Shown here: positions 8,902-18,080 of the stretch, piece after piece
Layout: each line of letters opens with the position of its first letter
Numbering within the stretch: the first letter of the stretch is position 1
Source: an uncultured Eubacteriales bacterium
GTDB taxonomy: Bacteria > Bacillota > Clostridia > Peptostreptococcales > Anaerovoracaceae
Direction: 5' to 3'
NCBI GenBank assembly: GCA_902775345.1
Contig: CACYLW010000001.1
Coordinates: 1-64,000, forward strand
DNA length: 64,000 bases
Made by a program: the position numbers and the translations under genes
Notes under the pieces: generated by a model
What the model saw: only the letters and a program-made list of their open reading frames with translations
Database searches by the model: none
What the model was told of the DNA's origin: nothing

Positions 8902-10161
8902 ATGGCAGAAGAAGTCAAAAAGCCTGAAGAAGTCAAAAAGCCTCGCAAGCCGCTCGATCCTAATTCGGCAAAGTACAAGCTCGGAAAGATCGCATCGGAT
9001 GCTTTTGCAACAGCAATCGAGGCTAAGAAGCAGGGCAGGCCTGTAGCCTGGGTATCCAGCAATTTCCCTGTTGAGATCCCTGAAACGCTCGGTCTGGCAA
9101 CCGCTTACCCTGAGAATCAGGCTGCAGGAATCGCAGCAAGAGGCGCAGGCGAGCGCATGTGCGAAGTAGCTGAAGCAGACGGATATTCAAACGATATCTG
9201 CGCATATGCAAGGATCAGCCTGGCATACGCAAAACTCAAGGAGTGTCCTGAACAGGATGTGGCAATGCCGGACGTGCTGCTCTGCTGCAACAACATCTGC
9301 AACTGCATGATAAAGTGGTATGAGAATCTCTCACAGGAACTTGGTATCCCTATGATCATGCTGGACATCCCGTTCAATCCTGATTACGAAGTATCGGACG
9401 CGGAAGTAGCTTATGTAAGCGGCCAGTTCTGGGATGCAGTTCATCAGCTCGAAGACCTCTTTGGTCTCAAGTGGGATGATGACAAATTTGAGCAGGTCAC
9501 CGGATTCAGCTGCCGCGCAAGCCGTGCATGGCTCGAAGCAACAGCCCAGGCTAAATACACTCCGTCTCCGTTCAACGGATTCGATCTTCTCAACCACATG
9601 GCTGTAATGGTTACGGCACGCGGCAAGGAAGAGGCCGGTGAGGCGATGGAGACCCTCCTTAAGGAATACAAGGAAAACCACGAAAAGGGCGTGAGCACTT
9701 TCCGCGTAGAGGAGAAGCACAGGATCATGTTCGAGGGTATCGCCTGCTGGCCATATCTCAGAGCAACTTCAAGAGGACTCAAGGACCGCGGCATCAACAT
9801 GGTAACTACGATCTATGCAGATGCTTTCGGCTTCGACTACAACTCGTTCGATGAGATGATCAGAGCTTACTGCAGCGTACCGAATGCCATCAACCTTGAG
9901 AAGTCCAGAGACAAGAGAATCAAACTCTGCAAGGACAACAACGTTGAGGGACTCCTCGTTCACACCAACAGATCATGCAAGCTCTGGAGCGGATTCATGG
10001 CAGAGATGAGCCGTCAGATCGGCAAGGAATGCAACATTCCTGTGACATCGTTCGACGGTGACCAGGCTGACCCGAGAAACTTCTCAGAAGCACAGTATGA
10101 CACCAGAGTCCAGGGTCTCTGCGAGATCATGGAAGCAAACAAGGAAGCGAAGGAGGCGTAG
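8902..10161 (+). CDS. hadB: 2-hydroxyacyl-CoA dehydratase subunit alpha
   Basis: This 419-residue protein is one of two Fe-S subunits of 2-hydroxyacyl-CoA dehydratase (HgdB/FldB/HadB family), which removes water from a 2-hydroxyacyl-CoA by a ketyl radical mechanism. Cysteines in LLCCNNICNCMIKWYE and in the later segment GLLVHTNRSCKLWSG are likely cluster ligands. The ATG at 8902 is chosen because AGGAGG lies seven bases before it; a longer frame opens with TTG inside that RBS. The N-terminus is unusually charged, with a repeated KKPEEVK stretch. It is followed two bases later by hadC, so the pair is translationally coupled. Confidence 0.93.
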   Translation: MAEEVKKPEEVKKPRKPLDPNSAKYKLGKIASDAFATAIEAKKQGRPVAWVSSNFPVEIPETLGLATAYPENQAAGIAARGAGERMCEVAEADGYSNDICAYARISLAYAKLKECPEQDVAMPDVLLCCNNICNCMIKWYENLSQELGIPMIMLDIPFNPDYEVSDAEVAYVSGQFWDAVHQLEDLFGLKWDDDKFEQVTGFSCRASRAWLEATAQAKYTPSPFNGFDLLNHMAVMVTARGKEEAGEAMETLLKEYKENHEKGVSTFRVEEKHRIMFEGIACWPYLRATSRGLKDRGINMVTTIYADAFGFDYNSFDEMIRAYCSVPNAINLEKSRDKRIKLCKDNNVEGLLVHTNRSCKLWSGFMAEMSRQIGKECNIPVTSFDGDQADPRNFSEAQYDTRVQGLCEIMEANKEAKEA

Positions 10162-10163
10162 AG

Positions 10164-11276
10164 ATGATCAAGGATACAATGAAGAAATTCCACGAGGCAG
10201 CAGCATCTCCTCGCGCACAGATGGAAAAATACATGGCAGAGGGCAAGAAGATCGTTCTTACTGCTCCTGTATACACACCGGAAGAGATAATCCACTCCAT
10301 GGGATTCGTTCCAATGGGAGCATGGGGAGCTGACATGGAGCTCAACAGGGCAAAAGAATATTTCCCTGCGTTCCTCTGCTCCATCGTACAGTCGATCCTC
10401 GAGCTCGGCATCAGAGGCGCATACAAGGGTGCAAGCGCGATCGTCATCCCTTCACTCTGCGACACTCTCAAGACACTCGGAGAAAACTGGAAATACGCAG
10501 TAGACGATATCAAGTTCATCCCTATGACATATCCGCAGAACAGAAAGCCTGACTACGGCATCGCTTTTACAAAGGCCGGATATGAAAGAGTTATCAGAGA
10601 TCTCGAGGCGCTCGGCGGAAAGTTCGATCCTGAAGCTCTGAAAGAGTCAAACAAGATCTACAATGCTCACAATGCAGTGATGAGAAGAGTTGACGAGGCG
10701 CTCGCAGCTCACCCTGAGATCACAGCAGCTGAGAGAAGCGACATCTTCAGAAGCGCATACTTCATGACCAAGGAAGAGCACACAGCTCTCTGCGAAGAAT
10801 TCCTTGCAGAGCTCGGAGAAGCCGGTGCTGAAGACAAGCTCGGTATCGTAGTAAGCGGTATCCTTACGGATGCTCCTCAGCTGAACGAGATATTCGACGA
10901 CATGGGAATGCACATCGTAGCAGACGACGTTGCAGCTCAGTCCCGCCAGTACAGGACTGATGTTCCTGAGATGGATGATCCTCTTCAGGCGCTTGCAGTC
11001 AAGTTCGCAAACATGGACAACTGCTCGGTCCTCTACAACGTAAAGAAGCCGAGAATCCAGTGGATCGTAGATACAGCTAAGGAAAGAAACGCCAAGGGTG
11101 TCGTAGTAGTAATGACCAAGTTCTGCGACCCTGAAGAATTCGATTACGTAATGATCAAAAAAGCGTGTGAAGCAGCAGATATGCCGCTCGCACTCGTGGA
11201 AGTCGACAGACAGATGGTGCACTTCGAGCAGGTACGCACCAACCTCGAGACCTTCCGCGACATGCTGACGATGTAA
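10164..11276 (+). CDS. hadC: 2-hydroxyacyl-CoA dehydratase subunit beta
   Basis: The 370-residue partner of HadB belongs to the same dehydratase family (HgdC-like D-component beta subunit). Typical features are PVYTPEEIIHSMGFVPMG, which forms the substrate and cluster region, FLCSIVQSILELG with a candidate ligand cysteine, and VVVMTKFCDPEEFDY near the C-terminus. It makes the heterodimer with HadB in the cytoplasm and receives electrons from HadI. The start lies two bases after the hadB stop and has AAGGAGG inside the end of hadB. Which acyl group it dehydrates (phenyllactyl, 2-hydroxyisocaproyl or another) cannot be read from sequence. Confidence 0.93.
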   Translation: MIKDTMKKFHEAAASPRAQMEKYMAEGKKIVLTAPVYTPEEIIHSMGFVPMGAWGADMELNRAKEYFPAFLCSIVQSILELGIRGAYKGASAIVIPSLCDTLKTLGENWKYAVDDIKFIPMTYPQNRKPDYGIAFTKAGYERVIRDLEALGGKFDPEALKESNKIYNAHNAVMRRVDEALAAHPEITAAERSDIFRSAYFMTKEEHTALCEEFLAELGEAGAEDKLGIVVSGILTDAPQLNEIFDDMGMHIVADDVAAQSRQYRTDVPEMDDPLQALAVKFANMDNCSVLYNVKKPRIQWIVDTAKERNAKGVVVVMTKFCDPEEFDYVMIKKACEAADMPLALVEVDRQMVHFEQVRTNLETFRDMLTM

Positions 11277-11289
11277 TAAGGAGGAAGAA

Positions 11290-12534
11290 ATGAGTGAAGT
11301 AAGAAGACCTCTTGAAGGGATCAAGGTCGTTGAGCTTGCGACATTTATCGCTGCTCCATGCACCGCAAGATTCCTCGCCGACCTCGGAGCTGACGTCATC
11401 AAGGTTGAGGCTCCAATGGGAGACCCGCTGAGATACACAGCAGCCAACGAAGGCCGTCCTCTCGATCAGAAGGAAAACACTTCCTACGACCTGGAGAACG
11501 CAGGCAAAAGATGTATCGCTCTTAATATCAAGTCGCCTGAAGGACGTGAAGTCCTTGAGAAGCTGATCGCAGACGCAGATGTATTCATCACCAACAACCG
11601 TCAGCCGTCGCTGATCAAGAACAAACTCGACTATGACACACTTCATGCCAAGTATCCTTCGCTCGTATACGGATTCATCTCCGGATACGGTGAGAAGGGA
11701 CCGGACAAGGATCTTCCGGGATTCGATTTCACGGCATTCTACGCAAGAGGCGGAATCCTCGGACCTCTGAGAGACAAGACAAGCACTCCGATGCTTACAG
11801 TCCAGGGCTTCGGAGATCACCAGGTTGCCATGAACCTCGCAGCAGGAATCCTGGCATCCCTGTTCAAGGCAAAGATGACAGGCGAGGGAGATCAGGTAGT
11901 AGTATCTCTCTTCCACAGTGCTGTATGGGACGTTTCCCTCATGCTTCAGTCCAGCCAGTATGGCGCAGACAGCTGCAAGTTCCCTATGGAAAGATGGGAG
12001 AACGGCAACCCGCTCACAATGGTCTACAAGACAAAGGACGAGCAGTGGCTGCAGATCGCAATGCCTCAGTATGACAGACACTATCCTGTATTCATGCAGG
12101 CTGCCGGACATCCTGAGATGATCGATAACTCTAAGTTCTTCCCGCAGAAGAACCTTTATCCTAACAGAAAAGAGTTCTCCGAGTGGATCTCCGCACTGTT
12201 CCTGACAAAGGACTGCGATGAGTGGTGCAAGCTGCTCGACGCTGCAGATATCCCTTACGCAGTAGCCCAGAACTGGGATACTCTCCTCGTGGATAAGCAG
12301 GCATGGGCATCGGATATCTTCTATGAGATGCAGTACAGCAACGGAAACAAGCGGACTCTGGTAAGACCGCCGGTCATGTTCAAGGAAAACGGACTGCCTG
12401 AGTACAACAGAGGACCTTATCTTGCCGAACATACTGAGGAGATACTCGGACAGTACGGATATACAGATGAGGAGATCTCAAAGATGCTCGCAGACGGAGC
12501 AGTAAAATCGATGGATCCTGCTCTCAGAGACTGA
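11290..12534 (+). CDS. hadA: Class III acyl-CoA transferase (HadA/FldA type)
   Basis: This 414-residue family III CoA-transferase moves CoA from the enoyl- or acyl-CoA product to the incoming 2-hydroxy acid, starting each cycle without spending ATP. The N-terminal half (VVELATFIAAPCTARFLADL, the DPLRYTA segment, YDLENAGKR) closely follows what I recall of FldA, the cinnamoyl-CoA:phenyllactate CoA-transferase of Clostridium sporogenes. The catalytic aspartate is D146 in the motif PGFDFTAF. AGGAGG precedes the start. The resemblance suggests an aromatic substrate, but HadA of leucine fermentation belongs to the same family, so this is not decisive. Confidence 0.93.
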   Translation: MSEVRRPLEGIKVVELATFIAAPCTARFLADLGADVIKVEAPMGDPLRYTAANEGRPLDQKENTSYDLENAGKRCIALNIKSPEGREVLEKLIADADVFITNNRQPSLIKNKLDYDTLHAKYPSLVYGFISGYGEKGPDKDLPGFDFTAFYARGGILGPLRDKTSTPMLTVQGFGDHQVAMNLAAGILASLFKAKMTGEGDQVVVSLFHSAVWDVSLMLQSSQYGADSCKFPMERWENGNPLTMVYKTKDEQWLQIAMPQYDRHYPVFMQAAGHPEMIDNSKFFPQKNLYPNRKEFSEWISALFLTKDCDEWCKLLDAADIPYAVAQNWDTLLVDKQAWASDIFYEMQYSNGNKRTLVRPPVMFKENGLPEYNRGPYLAEHTEEILGQYGYTDEEISKMLADGAVKSMDPALRD

Positions 12535-12622
12535 TCCGGAATAAAACAAAACCAATATATATCATTAGCGGGATCAGAGATAAATTTCGAGGGTAAAAAA
12601 CCAATACGGAGGAATAAAAGAA

Positions 12623-13630
12623 ATGAAAATCGCTGCTTATGAAGTAAGACCTGATGAAAAGCCGATCATTGAAGGACTTTGCAAAGAATACGGAATCGAG
12701 CTGGTCAGCACACCTGCTAACCTTGATGCTTCCACAGTCGACATGGCTGAAGGATGCGAAGGCGTAACGATGCTCGGACAGAGCGATCTGTCAGACCCTA
12801 TCATTGACAAGCTCGCAGATTACGGCTGCCAGGTGCTTGCTGCACGCTGCGTCGGATTCGACCACATGAACAGACACTATGCAAGATCCAAGGGCATGCA
12901 CGTATGCCACGGTTCTTACGCAGCTAACGGTGTTGCGGAGTATACAGTAATGGCTATCCTGATGTGCATCCGTAACTACAAGAAGGCACAGGCAAACACA
13001 GACGACAACGACTTCACACTGAAGGGCAAGATGGGAAGAGAGCTCCGCTCGCTCACAGTCGGCGTCATGGGAACAGGCAAGATCGGACGCACAGTCATTC
13101 AGCTTCTCTCAAGCTTCGGCTGCAGGATCCTTGCTTATGACATTTTCCAGAATGATGAAGTCAGAAAGTATGCTGAGTATGTAGATCTCGATACTATCCT
13201 TGCAGAGTCGGATGTGATCACACTTCACATGCCGCTCCTCGAGGATACAAAGGGAATGATCAGCAAGGAGAATGTAATGAAGATGAAGGACGGCGTAGTC
13301 CTCATCAACAACGCAAGAGGAGAGCTCTGCGATGTAGATGCGCTGATCTGGGGCGTTGAGAACGAAAAGATCGGTGCGCTCTTCATGGACGCGTTCCCTG
13401 GCGAAGTCGGCATCATCCACCTCGGACACGATGCGGATATCATCAGAACTGAGGGTATGCCGTACTTCAAGCTCAAATACCTTCGTTCATTCGTAAATGT
13501 ATATCATACACCTCACATGGCATTCTTCACACAGGAAGCCGCTGAGTCCATGGCAAGATGCGGAGTAGACGCTATCTACGAGCTCCTTACCAAGGGCGAG
13601 ACACAGCATGAGGTCCCTAAAAACATGTAG
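12623..13630 (+). CDS. D-2-hydroxyacid dehydrogenase, FldH-like
   Basis: The 335-residue NAD-dependent D-2-hydroxyacid dehydrogenase should reduce the 2-oxo acid made by transamination to the 2-hydroxy acid that feeds HadA. The nucleotide-binding motif is VGVMGTGKIGRTV (about residues 149-161). The catalytic Arg lies in NNARGELCD and the acid/base His in YHTPHMAFF. Several stretches (start AYEVRPDE, YDIFQNDEVRKYAEY) recall the phenyllactate dehydrogenase FldH. An odd feature is GVAEYTVMA where most relatives have AIAELAV. It is separated from hadA by 88 bases with its own AGGAGG; a secondary promoter there is possible but not evident. Confidence 0.9.
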   Translation: MKIAAYEVRPDEKPIIEGLCKEYGIELVSTPANLDASTVDMAEGCEGVTMLGQSDLSDPIIDKLADYGCQVLAARCVGFDHMNRHYARSKGMHVCHGSYAANGVAEYTVMAILMCIRNYKKAQANTDDNDFTLKGKMGRELRSLTVGVMGTGKIGRTVIQLLSSFGCRILAYDIFQNDEVRKYAEYVDLDTILAESDVITLHMPLLEDTKGMISKENVMKMKDGVVLINNARGELCDVDALIWGVENEKIGALFMDAFPGEVGIIHLGHDADIIRTEGMPYFKLKYLRSFVNVYHTPHMAFFTQEAAESMARCGVDAIYELLTKGETQHEVPKNM

Positions 13631-13677
13631 GCTGAATCGCAGTGCGGTTGATAAACCAAAAGAATTAGGAGGAAAAA

Positions 13678-14820
13678 ATGATTCTTGATAAGAAACATGC
13701 CATGCAGCAGAAACTCTTCCGTCAGTTCGCTGAGACAGAGTTCACAAAAGAGCTGCAGGAAGAACTGGATACTACCGGTGCTTTCAACTGGGATATCCAC
13801 AACAAGATGGCAAAGTACGGATTCATGGGAGTAAAGATTCCTGTGGAATACGGCGGATCGGGCGGAGACTATATGTCATACGTCATCATGAACGAAGAGC
13901 TTTCGCGCCAGAATCTCGTACTGTCGATCTATGCAAACACATCGAATTCCCTCGGCGGCGGCCCGCTGCTGCTTGCAGGAAGCGAAGAGCAGAAAAAAGA
14001 GTATCTGCCTCCTGTAGCAAGAGGAGAGAAGATCCTCGTATTCGGACTCACTGAGCCGGGCGCAGGATCAGACGCAGGCGGAACAACAACTACAGCTATT
14101 CCTGACGGAGACGACTTCATCATCAATGGCCGTAAGTGCTTCATCTCCGGAGCTCCAATGGCTGACTGGATCATCATCTTTGCAAAGACAGATCTGAGCC
14201 AGAAGGGTTCAAGAGGAATCTCGATGTTCATCGTTGACATGCACCTTCCGGGTGTTTCCCTCGGTGCAGACGAGAAGAAGATGGGAATCAAGGGCTATCC
14301 AACCAGCGACGTAGTATTTGAAGACGTACGCGTCAGCAAGGACTGCCTCATCGGACCTCTCAACAAGGGATTCCAGTACGCTATGAGAACTCTTGACGGC
14401 GGACGTCTCGGAGTTGCCGCAATGTCAGTAGGCGTTGCACAGTGCGCTCTCGACGAAGCTGTTAAGTACGCAAAGGAAAGAAAGCAGTTCGGACGCAGGA
14501 TCGCTGACTTCCAGGGAATCAGCTTCATGATCGCTGAGATGGCTGCAGATGTCGAAGCTGCAAGACAGATGACATATCACGCTGCACAGCTCAAGGACGC
14601 TAATGATCCTGAAGCAGGAGTTGCCTGCTCAAAGGCTAAGTTCTTTGCTGCAGAAGCTGCAAACAGATGCGCTTACAAGGCGGTGCAGATCCATGGCGGA
14701 TACGGATATATCCAGGAGTACAAAGTAGAGAGACTCTACAGAGACGCACGTATCCTCTCGATCTTCGAAGGAACCACTCAGATCCAGCAGCTCGTTATCG
14801 CAAACAGTCTGCTTAAGTAA
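13678..14820 (+). CDS. acdB: Acyl-CoA dehydrogenase (enoyl-CoA reductase)
   Basis: This 380-residue FAD flavoprotein of the acyl-CoA dehydrogenase family is the size of the short/medium-chain enzymes. In this operon it should run in the reductive direction, reducing the enoyl-CoA from HadBC to the saturated acyl-CoA with electrons from EtfBA. Motifs seen are the FAD and substrate region LTEPGAGSDAGG, the KERKQFGRRIADFQ helix, and the C-terminal QIHGGYGYIQEYKVERLYRD. The catalytic base is E364 in SIFEGTTQIQ. It carries its own AGGAGG and is followed 18 bases later by etfB, as in known Stickland clusters. Confidence 0.93.
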   Translation: MILDKKHAMQQKLFRQFAETEFTKELQEELDTTGAFNWDIHNKMAKYGFMGVKIPVEYGGSGGDYMSYVIMNEELSRQNLVLSIYANTSNSLGGGPLLLAGSEEQKKEYLPPVARGEKILVFGLTEPGAGSDAGGTTTTAIPDGDDFIINGRKCFISGAPMADWIIIFAKTDLSQKGSRGISMFIVDMHLPGVSLGADEKKMGIKGYPTSDVVFEDVRVSKDCLIGPLNKGFQYAMRTLDGGRLGVAAMSVGVAQCALDEAVKYAKERKQFGRRIADFQGISFMIAEMAADVEAARQMTYHAAQLKDANDPEAGVACSKAKFFAAEAANRCAYKAVQIHGGYGYIQEYKVERLYRDARILSIFEGTTQIQQLVIANSLLK

Positions 14821-14838
14821 TACAAGGAGGTAAGGACA

Positions 14839-15639
14839 ATGAAAATTATGGTAACAGTAAAGCAGGTTCCTGATACCTCCGGCAAAGTCGCTGTAAACGA
14901 GGATGGTACACTGAACCGCGCAAGCATGCAGACGATCATCAACCCTGATGACCTCAACGCAGTAGAAGAGGCGCTCAGCCTCAAGGACGAATACGGCTGC
15001 AAGGTAGTCGCATTCACAATGGGACCTATGCAGGCAGAGCCGATGCTCAGAGAACTCCTGGCTATGGGAGTCGATGAGACAGTTCTGATCTCCGGAAGAG
15101 AATTCGGAGGATCCGACACATACGCTACATCGCAGATCATCGCTGCAGCCATCGATACTTACGGAATCGACGATGACGATATCATCATCGCAGGACGTCA
15201 GGCTATCGACGGAGATACAGCTCAGGTTGGTCCGCAGATCGCTGAGAAACTTCACCTTCCACAGGTAACATATGCCGGCGAAGTTAAGAAGGACGGCAAC
15301 GAGCTTACTATCATGAGAATGCTGGAAGACGGCTACATGACAGTAAAGGTACACACTCCTTGCATGATCACATGCATCAAGGAGCTCAATGAGCCTAGAT
15401 ACATGAACTTCCGCGGCACCATCGAGTGCTGGGACAAGCCTCTTACCATCATGGACTATAATGCACTCAAGGATCACGAACTGATCGATGCTACAACTAT
15501 CGGTCTTAAGGGATCCCCGACAAACATTTATAAGTCATTCGCACCTCCTGTAAAGGAGCCTGGCATGATACTCGAAGGCTCCGGCAAGGAAACCACTGAC
15601 AAGCTTGCACATATCCTTACAGGCAAGCACATCATCTAG
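14839..15639 (+). CDS. etfB: Electron transfer flavoprotein subunit beta
   Basis: The 266-residue protein is EtfB. It starts with the family sequence MKIMVTVKQVPDTSGKV and has the AMP/FAD-binding segment GRQAIDGDTAQVGPQIAEKL, written here as the stretch near residues 118-137. With EtfA it passes electrons between NADH, ferredoxin and AcdB. In reductive amino-acid fermentation the Etf-acyl-CoA dehydrogenase pair often bifurcates electrons, giving reduced ferredoxin; the order acdB-etfB-etfA fits that, but proof needs biochemistry. AAGGAGG lies just before the start and the gene is 15 bases from etfA. Confidence 0.95.
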   Translation: MKIMVTVKQVPDTSGKVAVNEDGTLNRASMQTIINPDDLNAVEEALSLKDEYGCKVVAFTMGPMQAEPMLRELLAMGVDETVLISGREFGGSDTYATSQIIAAAIDTYGIDDDDIIIAGRQAIDGDTAQVGPQIAEKLHLPQVTYAGEVKKDGNELTIMRMLEDGYMTVKVHTPCMITCIKELNEPRYMNFRGTIECWDKPLTIMDYNALKDHELIDATTIGLKGSPTNIYKSFAPPVKEPGMILEGSGKETTDKLAHILTGKHII

Positions 15640-15654
15640 GAAAGGAGGACAGAA

Positions 15655-16770
15655 ATGGCTTACAACAGTGCAGATATAGCTGCTTTCAAGAACGTATGGG
15701 TATTCTGTGAGCAGCGTCAGGGCAAAATGATGCCTACAACATTTGAACTTATCTCCGAGGGAAGAAAGCTTGCTGACGAGCTCGGCGTTGAGCTGTGCGG
15801 CATCCTGCTTGGTGATGACGTAGACGGCATCGCTGCAGAACTCGGCGGATACGGAGCTGACAGAGTATATGTTTACAACAGCCCGCTCCTCAAGAATTAC
15901 ACAACAGACGCTTACACAAAGGTTATCGTAGACGCGGTAGAGGAATTCAAGCCTGAGATCATGATCTATGGTGCTTCCCACATCGGAAGAGACCTCGCTC
16001 CGAGATGCGCGGCAAGACTTCACACCGGTCTCTGCGCAGACTGCACACATCTTGACGTAGACCTTAACGGATACATGGAATTCCTCAGAACAGGCTCCAA
16101 CGTAGACGTTGACAACACAAACTTCGAGAACAAGATGTTTGACGTCAACACGAACCTCAAGATGACACGTCCTGCATTCGGCGGACACCTCATGGCTACC
16201 ATCGTATGCCCGAGATTCCGTCCTGCAATGGCAACAGTCCGTCCGGGCGTCATGAAGAGAAGACCTTTTGATGAAGAGGGCGTTAAGAAGATCGAGATCG
16301 TACATCCTGAATTCGAACTTACTGAAGCTGATGTACAGACTGAGGTAGTCGAAGTCGTCAAGGCAGCAAAGAAGCTCGTAGACCTTATCGGAGCTGAGTA
16401 CATCGTCTCCGTAGGCCGCGGTATCGCCAAGGACGTTGAGGGCGGAATCGCTCTCGCCGAAGAGCTTGCTGACGTACTCGGCGGAGTAGTCGGCGCATCC
16501 CGTGCGGTAGTTGACGCAGGTTGGATGACAGCTGATCACCAGGTAGGACAGACAGGAAAGACCGTTCATCCTAAGGTTTACATCGCTCTCGGTATCTCCG
16601 GAGCTATCCAGCACAAAGCCGGAATGCAGGAGTCCGAATACATAATCGCTGTTAACAAGGATGAGAATGCTCCTATGTTCGAGATCGCAAATTACGGTAT
16701 CGTAGGAGACCTGTTCAAGGTAGTACCTCTTCTGATCCAGTCGATCAAGGATGCAAAAGCTGAGGCATAA
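15655..16770 (+). CDS. etfA: Electron transfer flavoprotein subunit alpha
   Basis: The 371-residue EtfA has the two expected parts: an N-terminal alpha/beta domain (VWVFCEQRQGKMMPTTFELIS) and a C-terminal FAD domain (GRGIAKDVEGG, GASRAVVDAGW, then HPKVYIALGISGAIQH, with the following motif for FAD binding). It pairs with EtfB. No N-terminal ferredoxin domain is present. The length is slightly longer than the minimal ~320-residue form because of the region around 200-240. It ends one base before the start of buk, so translation of the kinase is coupled to it. Confidence 0.95.
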   Translation: MAYNSADIAAFKNVWVFCEQRQGKMMPTTFELISEGRKLADELGVELCGILLGDDVDGIAAELGGYGADRVYVYNSPLLKNYTTDAYTKVIVDAVEEFKPEIMIYGASHIGRDLAPRCAARLHTGLCADCTHLDVDLNGYMEFLRTGSNVDVDNTNFENKMFDVNTNLKMTRPAFGGHLMATIVCPRFRPAMATVRPGVMKRRPFDEEGVKKIEIVHPEFELTEADVQTEVVEVVKAAKKLVDLIGAEYIVSVGRGIAKDVEGGIALAEELADVLGGVVGASRAVVDAGWMTADHQVGQTGKTVHPKVYIALGISGAIQHKAGMQESEYIIAVNKDENAPMFEIANYGIVGDLFKVVPLLIQSIKDAKAEA

Positions 16771-16771
16771 A

Positions 16772-17896
16772 ATGAGTTACAGGATCTTTACCATCAGCCC
16801 GGGCTCTACTTCGACAAAGTGTGCCGTATTCGAGGACAGCAAGCTGCTGTTCAAGGAAAACATCAGTCACGAGCCTGAAGTGCTGAAACAGTTTCCGACA
16901 GTAAATTCACAGAGACCTTTCAGAGTTGGTGTAGTCATGGCTGTGCTTCACACCCATGGCTACCAGCTCAGGGACATGGACGCGTTCGCCGCATATTCAG
17001 GGGGACTTGAATCCACTCCGGGAGGCATTTTCCCGGTAAACCAGAAGATGCTCGTAGACGCCATGTCGGGCAGGATCGCTGATCACCCGGCTGTGCTCGG
17101 ATCGCAGATAATCGGTGAGTTTGCAACAGCTCTCGGAAAGCCGGCATATGTAATAGATCCGCCTGATGTCGATGAACTCGATGACATCGCCAGGATCTCC
17201 GGCATCAGGGGCGTTTACCGCGAGTCCCACGTGCATGTGCTCAATCAGAAGGAAGTGGCAAGACGCATGGCTGCCGAGCTGGGCAAAAGGTATGATGAAT
17301 GCAATTTCATCGTCTGTCATGTAGGCGGAGGCCTTTCCATCGCGGCACACTGCCATGGCCGGATGATTGACGCTAATGACGTGGTCAACGGTGACGGACC
17401 TATGGCACCAAACAGGACGGGATATGTTCCGCTCATGCCGGTCGTAAAGATGTGTTATTCCGGAGATTACAGCCTAGATGATATCAAGGCCCTGATCACT
17501 AAAAACGGCGGGCTCAAGTCGCTGGCAGGGACAGACGATATCAAAAAAATCAAGAGCATGAGAGACAGCGGAGACAAGTGGGCAGGCCTGGTATATGACG
17601 CGTTTGCCTACAACCTTGGGAAGTACATCGGTTCATATGCCTGTGTCCTTCAGGGAAAAGTCGACGCGATCATCCTTACCGGCGGAGTCAGCAATGACGA
17701 GGAGTTTGTAGAGAACATTCGCAAATACACTGAATGGATCGCTCCTGTGAAAGCATATGGCGGAGACTTTGAGATGGAAGCACTCGCAGAGGGAGCTCTC
17801 AGAGCTCTCAGAGGCGAGGAGGAACTCAAGGAATATACCGGAGTCCCTGTATTTTCAGGATTCGAATCCGATGACCCTGAGGAAGCTGCCGAATAA
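16772..17896 (+). CDS. buk: Butyrate kinase family acyl kinase
   Basis: This 374-residue protein belongs to the ASKHA acyl-kinase group, butyrate kinase type: FTISPGSTSTKCAVF at the start binds ATP phosphate, HVGGGLSIAAH lies in the middle, and ILTGGVSNDEEFV near residue 300 binds adenosine. It makes acid and ATP from acyl phosphate. A frame could open at 16751 inside etfA, but the ATG at 16772, one base after the etfA stop, gives the family start MSYRIFTISPGS and is preferred. A kinase as the last gene of a Stickland operon is unusual; with PduL it would allow substrate-level phosphorylation from the acyl-CoA product. A terminator follows. Confidence 0.9.
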   Translation: MSYRIFTISPGSTSTKCAVFEDSKLLFKENISHEPEVLKQFPTVNSQRPFRVGVVMAVLHTHGYQLRDMDAFAAYSGGLESTPGGIFPVNQKMLVDAMSGRIADHPAVLGSQIIGEFATALGKPAYVIDPPDVDELDDIARISGIRGVYRESHVHVLNQKEVARRMAAELGKRYDECNFIVCHVGGGLSIAAHCHGRMIDANDVVNGDGPMAPNRTGYVPLMPVVKMCYSGDYSLDDIKALITKNGGLKSLAGTDDIKKIKSMRDSGDKWAGLVYDAFAYNLGKYIGSYACVLQGKVDAIILTGGVSNDEEFVENIRKYTEWIAPVKAYGGDFEMEALAEGALRALRGEEELKEYTGVPVFSGFESDDPEEAAE

Positions 17897-17911
17897 AATC
17901 TGAACAATATG

Positions 17912-17960
17912 AAAGCACCTGCGCTGTCCGGTCATGAAAGACCGGGAGGCAGGTGCTTTT
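17912..17960 (+). terminator. Intrinsic terminator of the had-buk operon
   Basis: AAAGCACCTGC (17912-17922) pairs with GCAGGTGCTTT (17949-17959), with an inner CCGGTC/GACCGG stem, and ends in TTTT. It closes the nine-gene operon. Confidence 0.8.
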
Positions 17961-18080
17961 CGCTGCTGTTAAAAACCGTGCACCTGGGACATTTTTTCAT
18001 GCAGTTGTGACACGGATGTTGTGCCGCGCTTTTTTTGACGATAAAATCTATGGGGGATAAGTATTCATAAGGAGAAAGAT

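Noticed and set aside
11155-12432. Long minus-strand frame opposite hadA (about 425 codons), and similar ones opposite etfA, the GH32 gene and the oxidoreductase gene.
   Set aside because: They lie exactly opposite strongly supported genes, have no ribosome site, and give Ser/Cys/Arg-rich proteins typical of antisense frames in biased genes.
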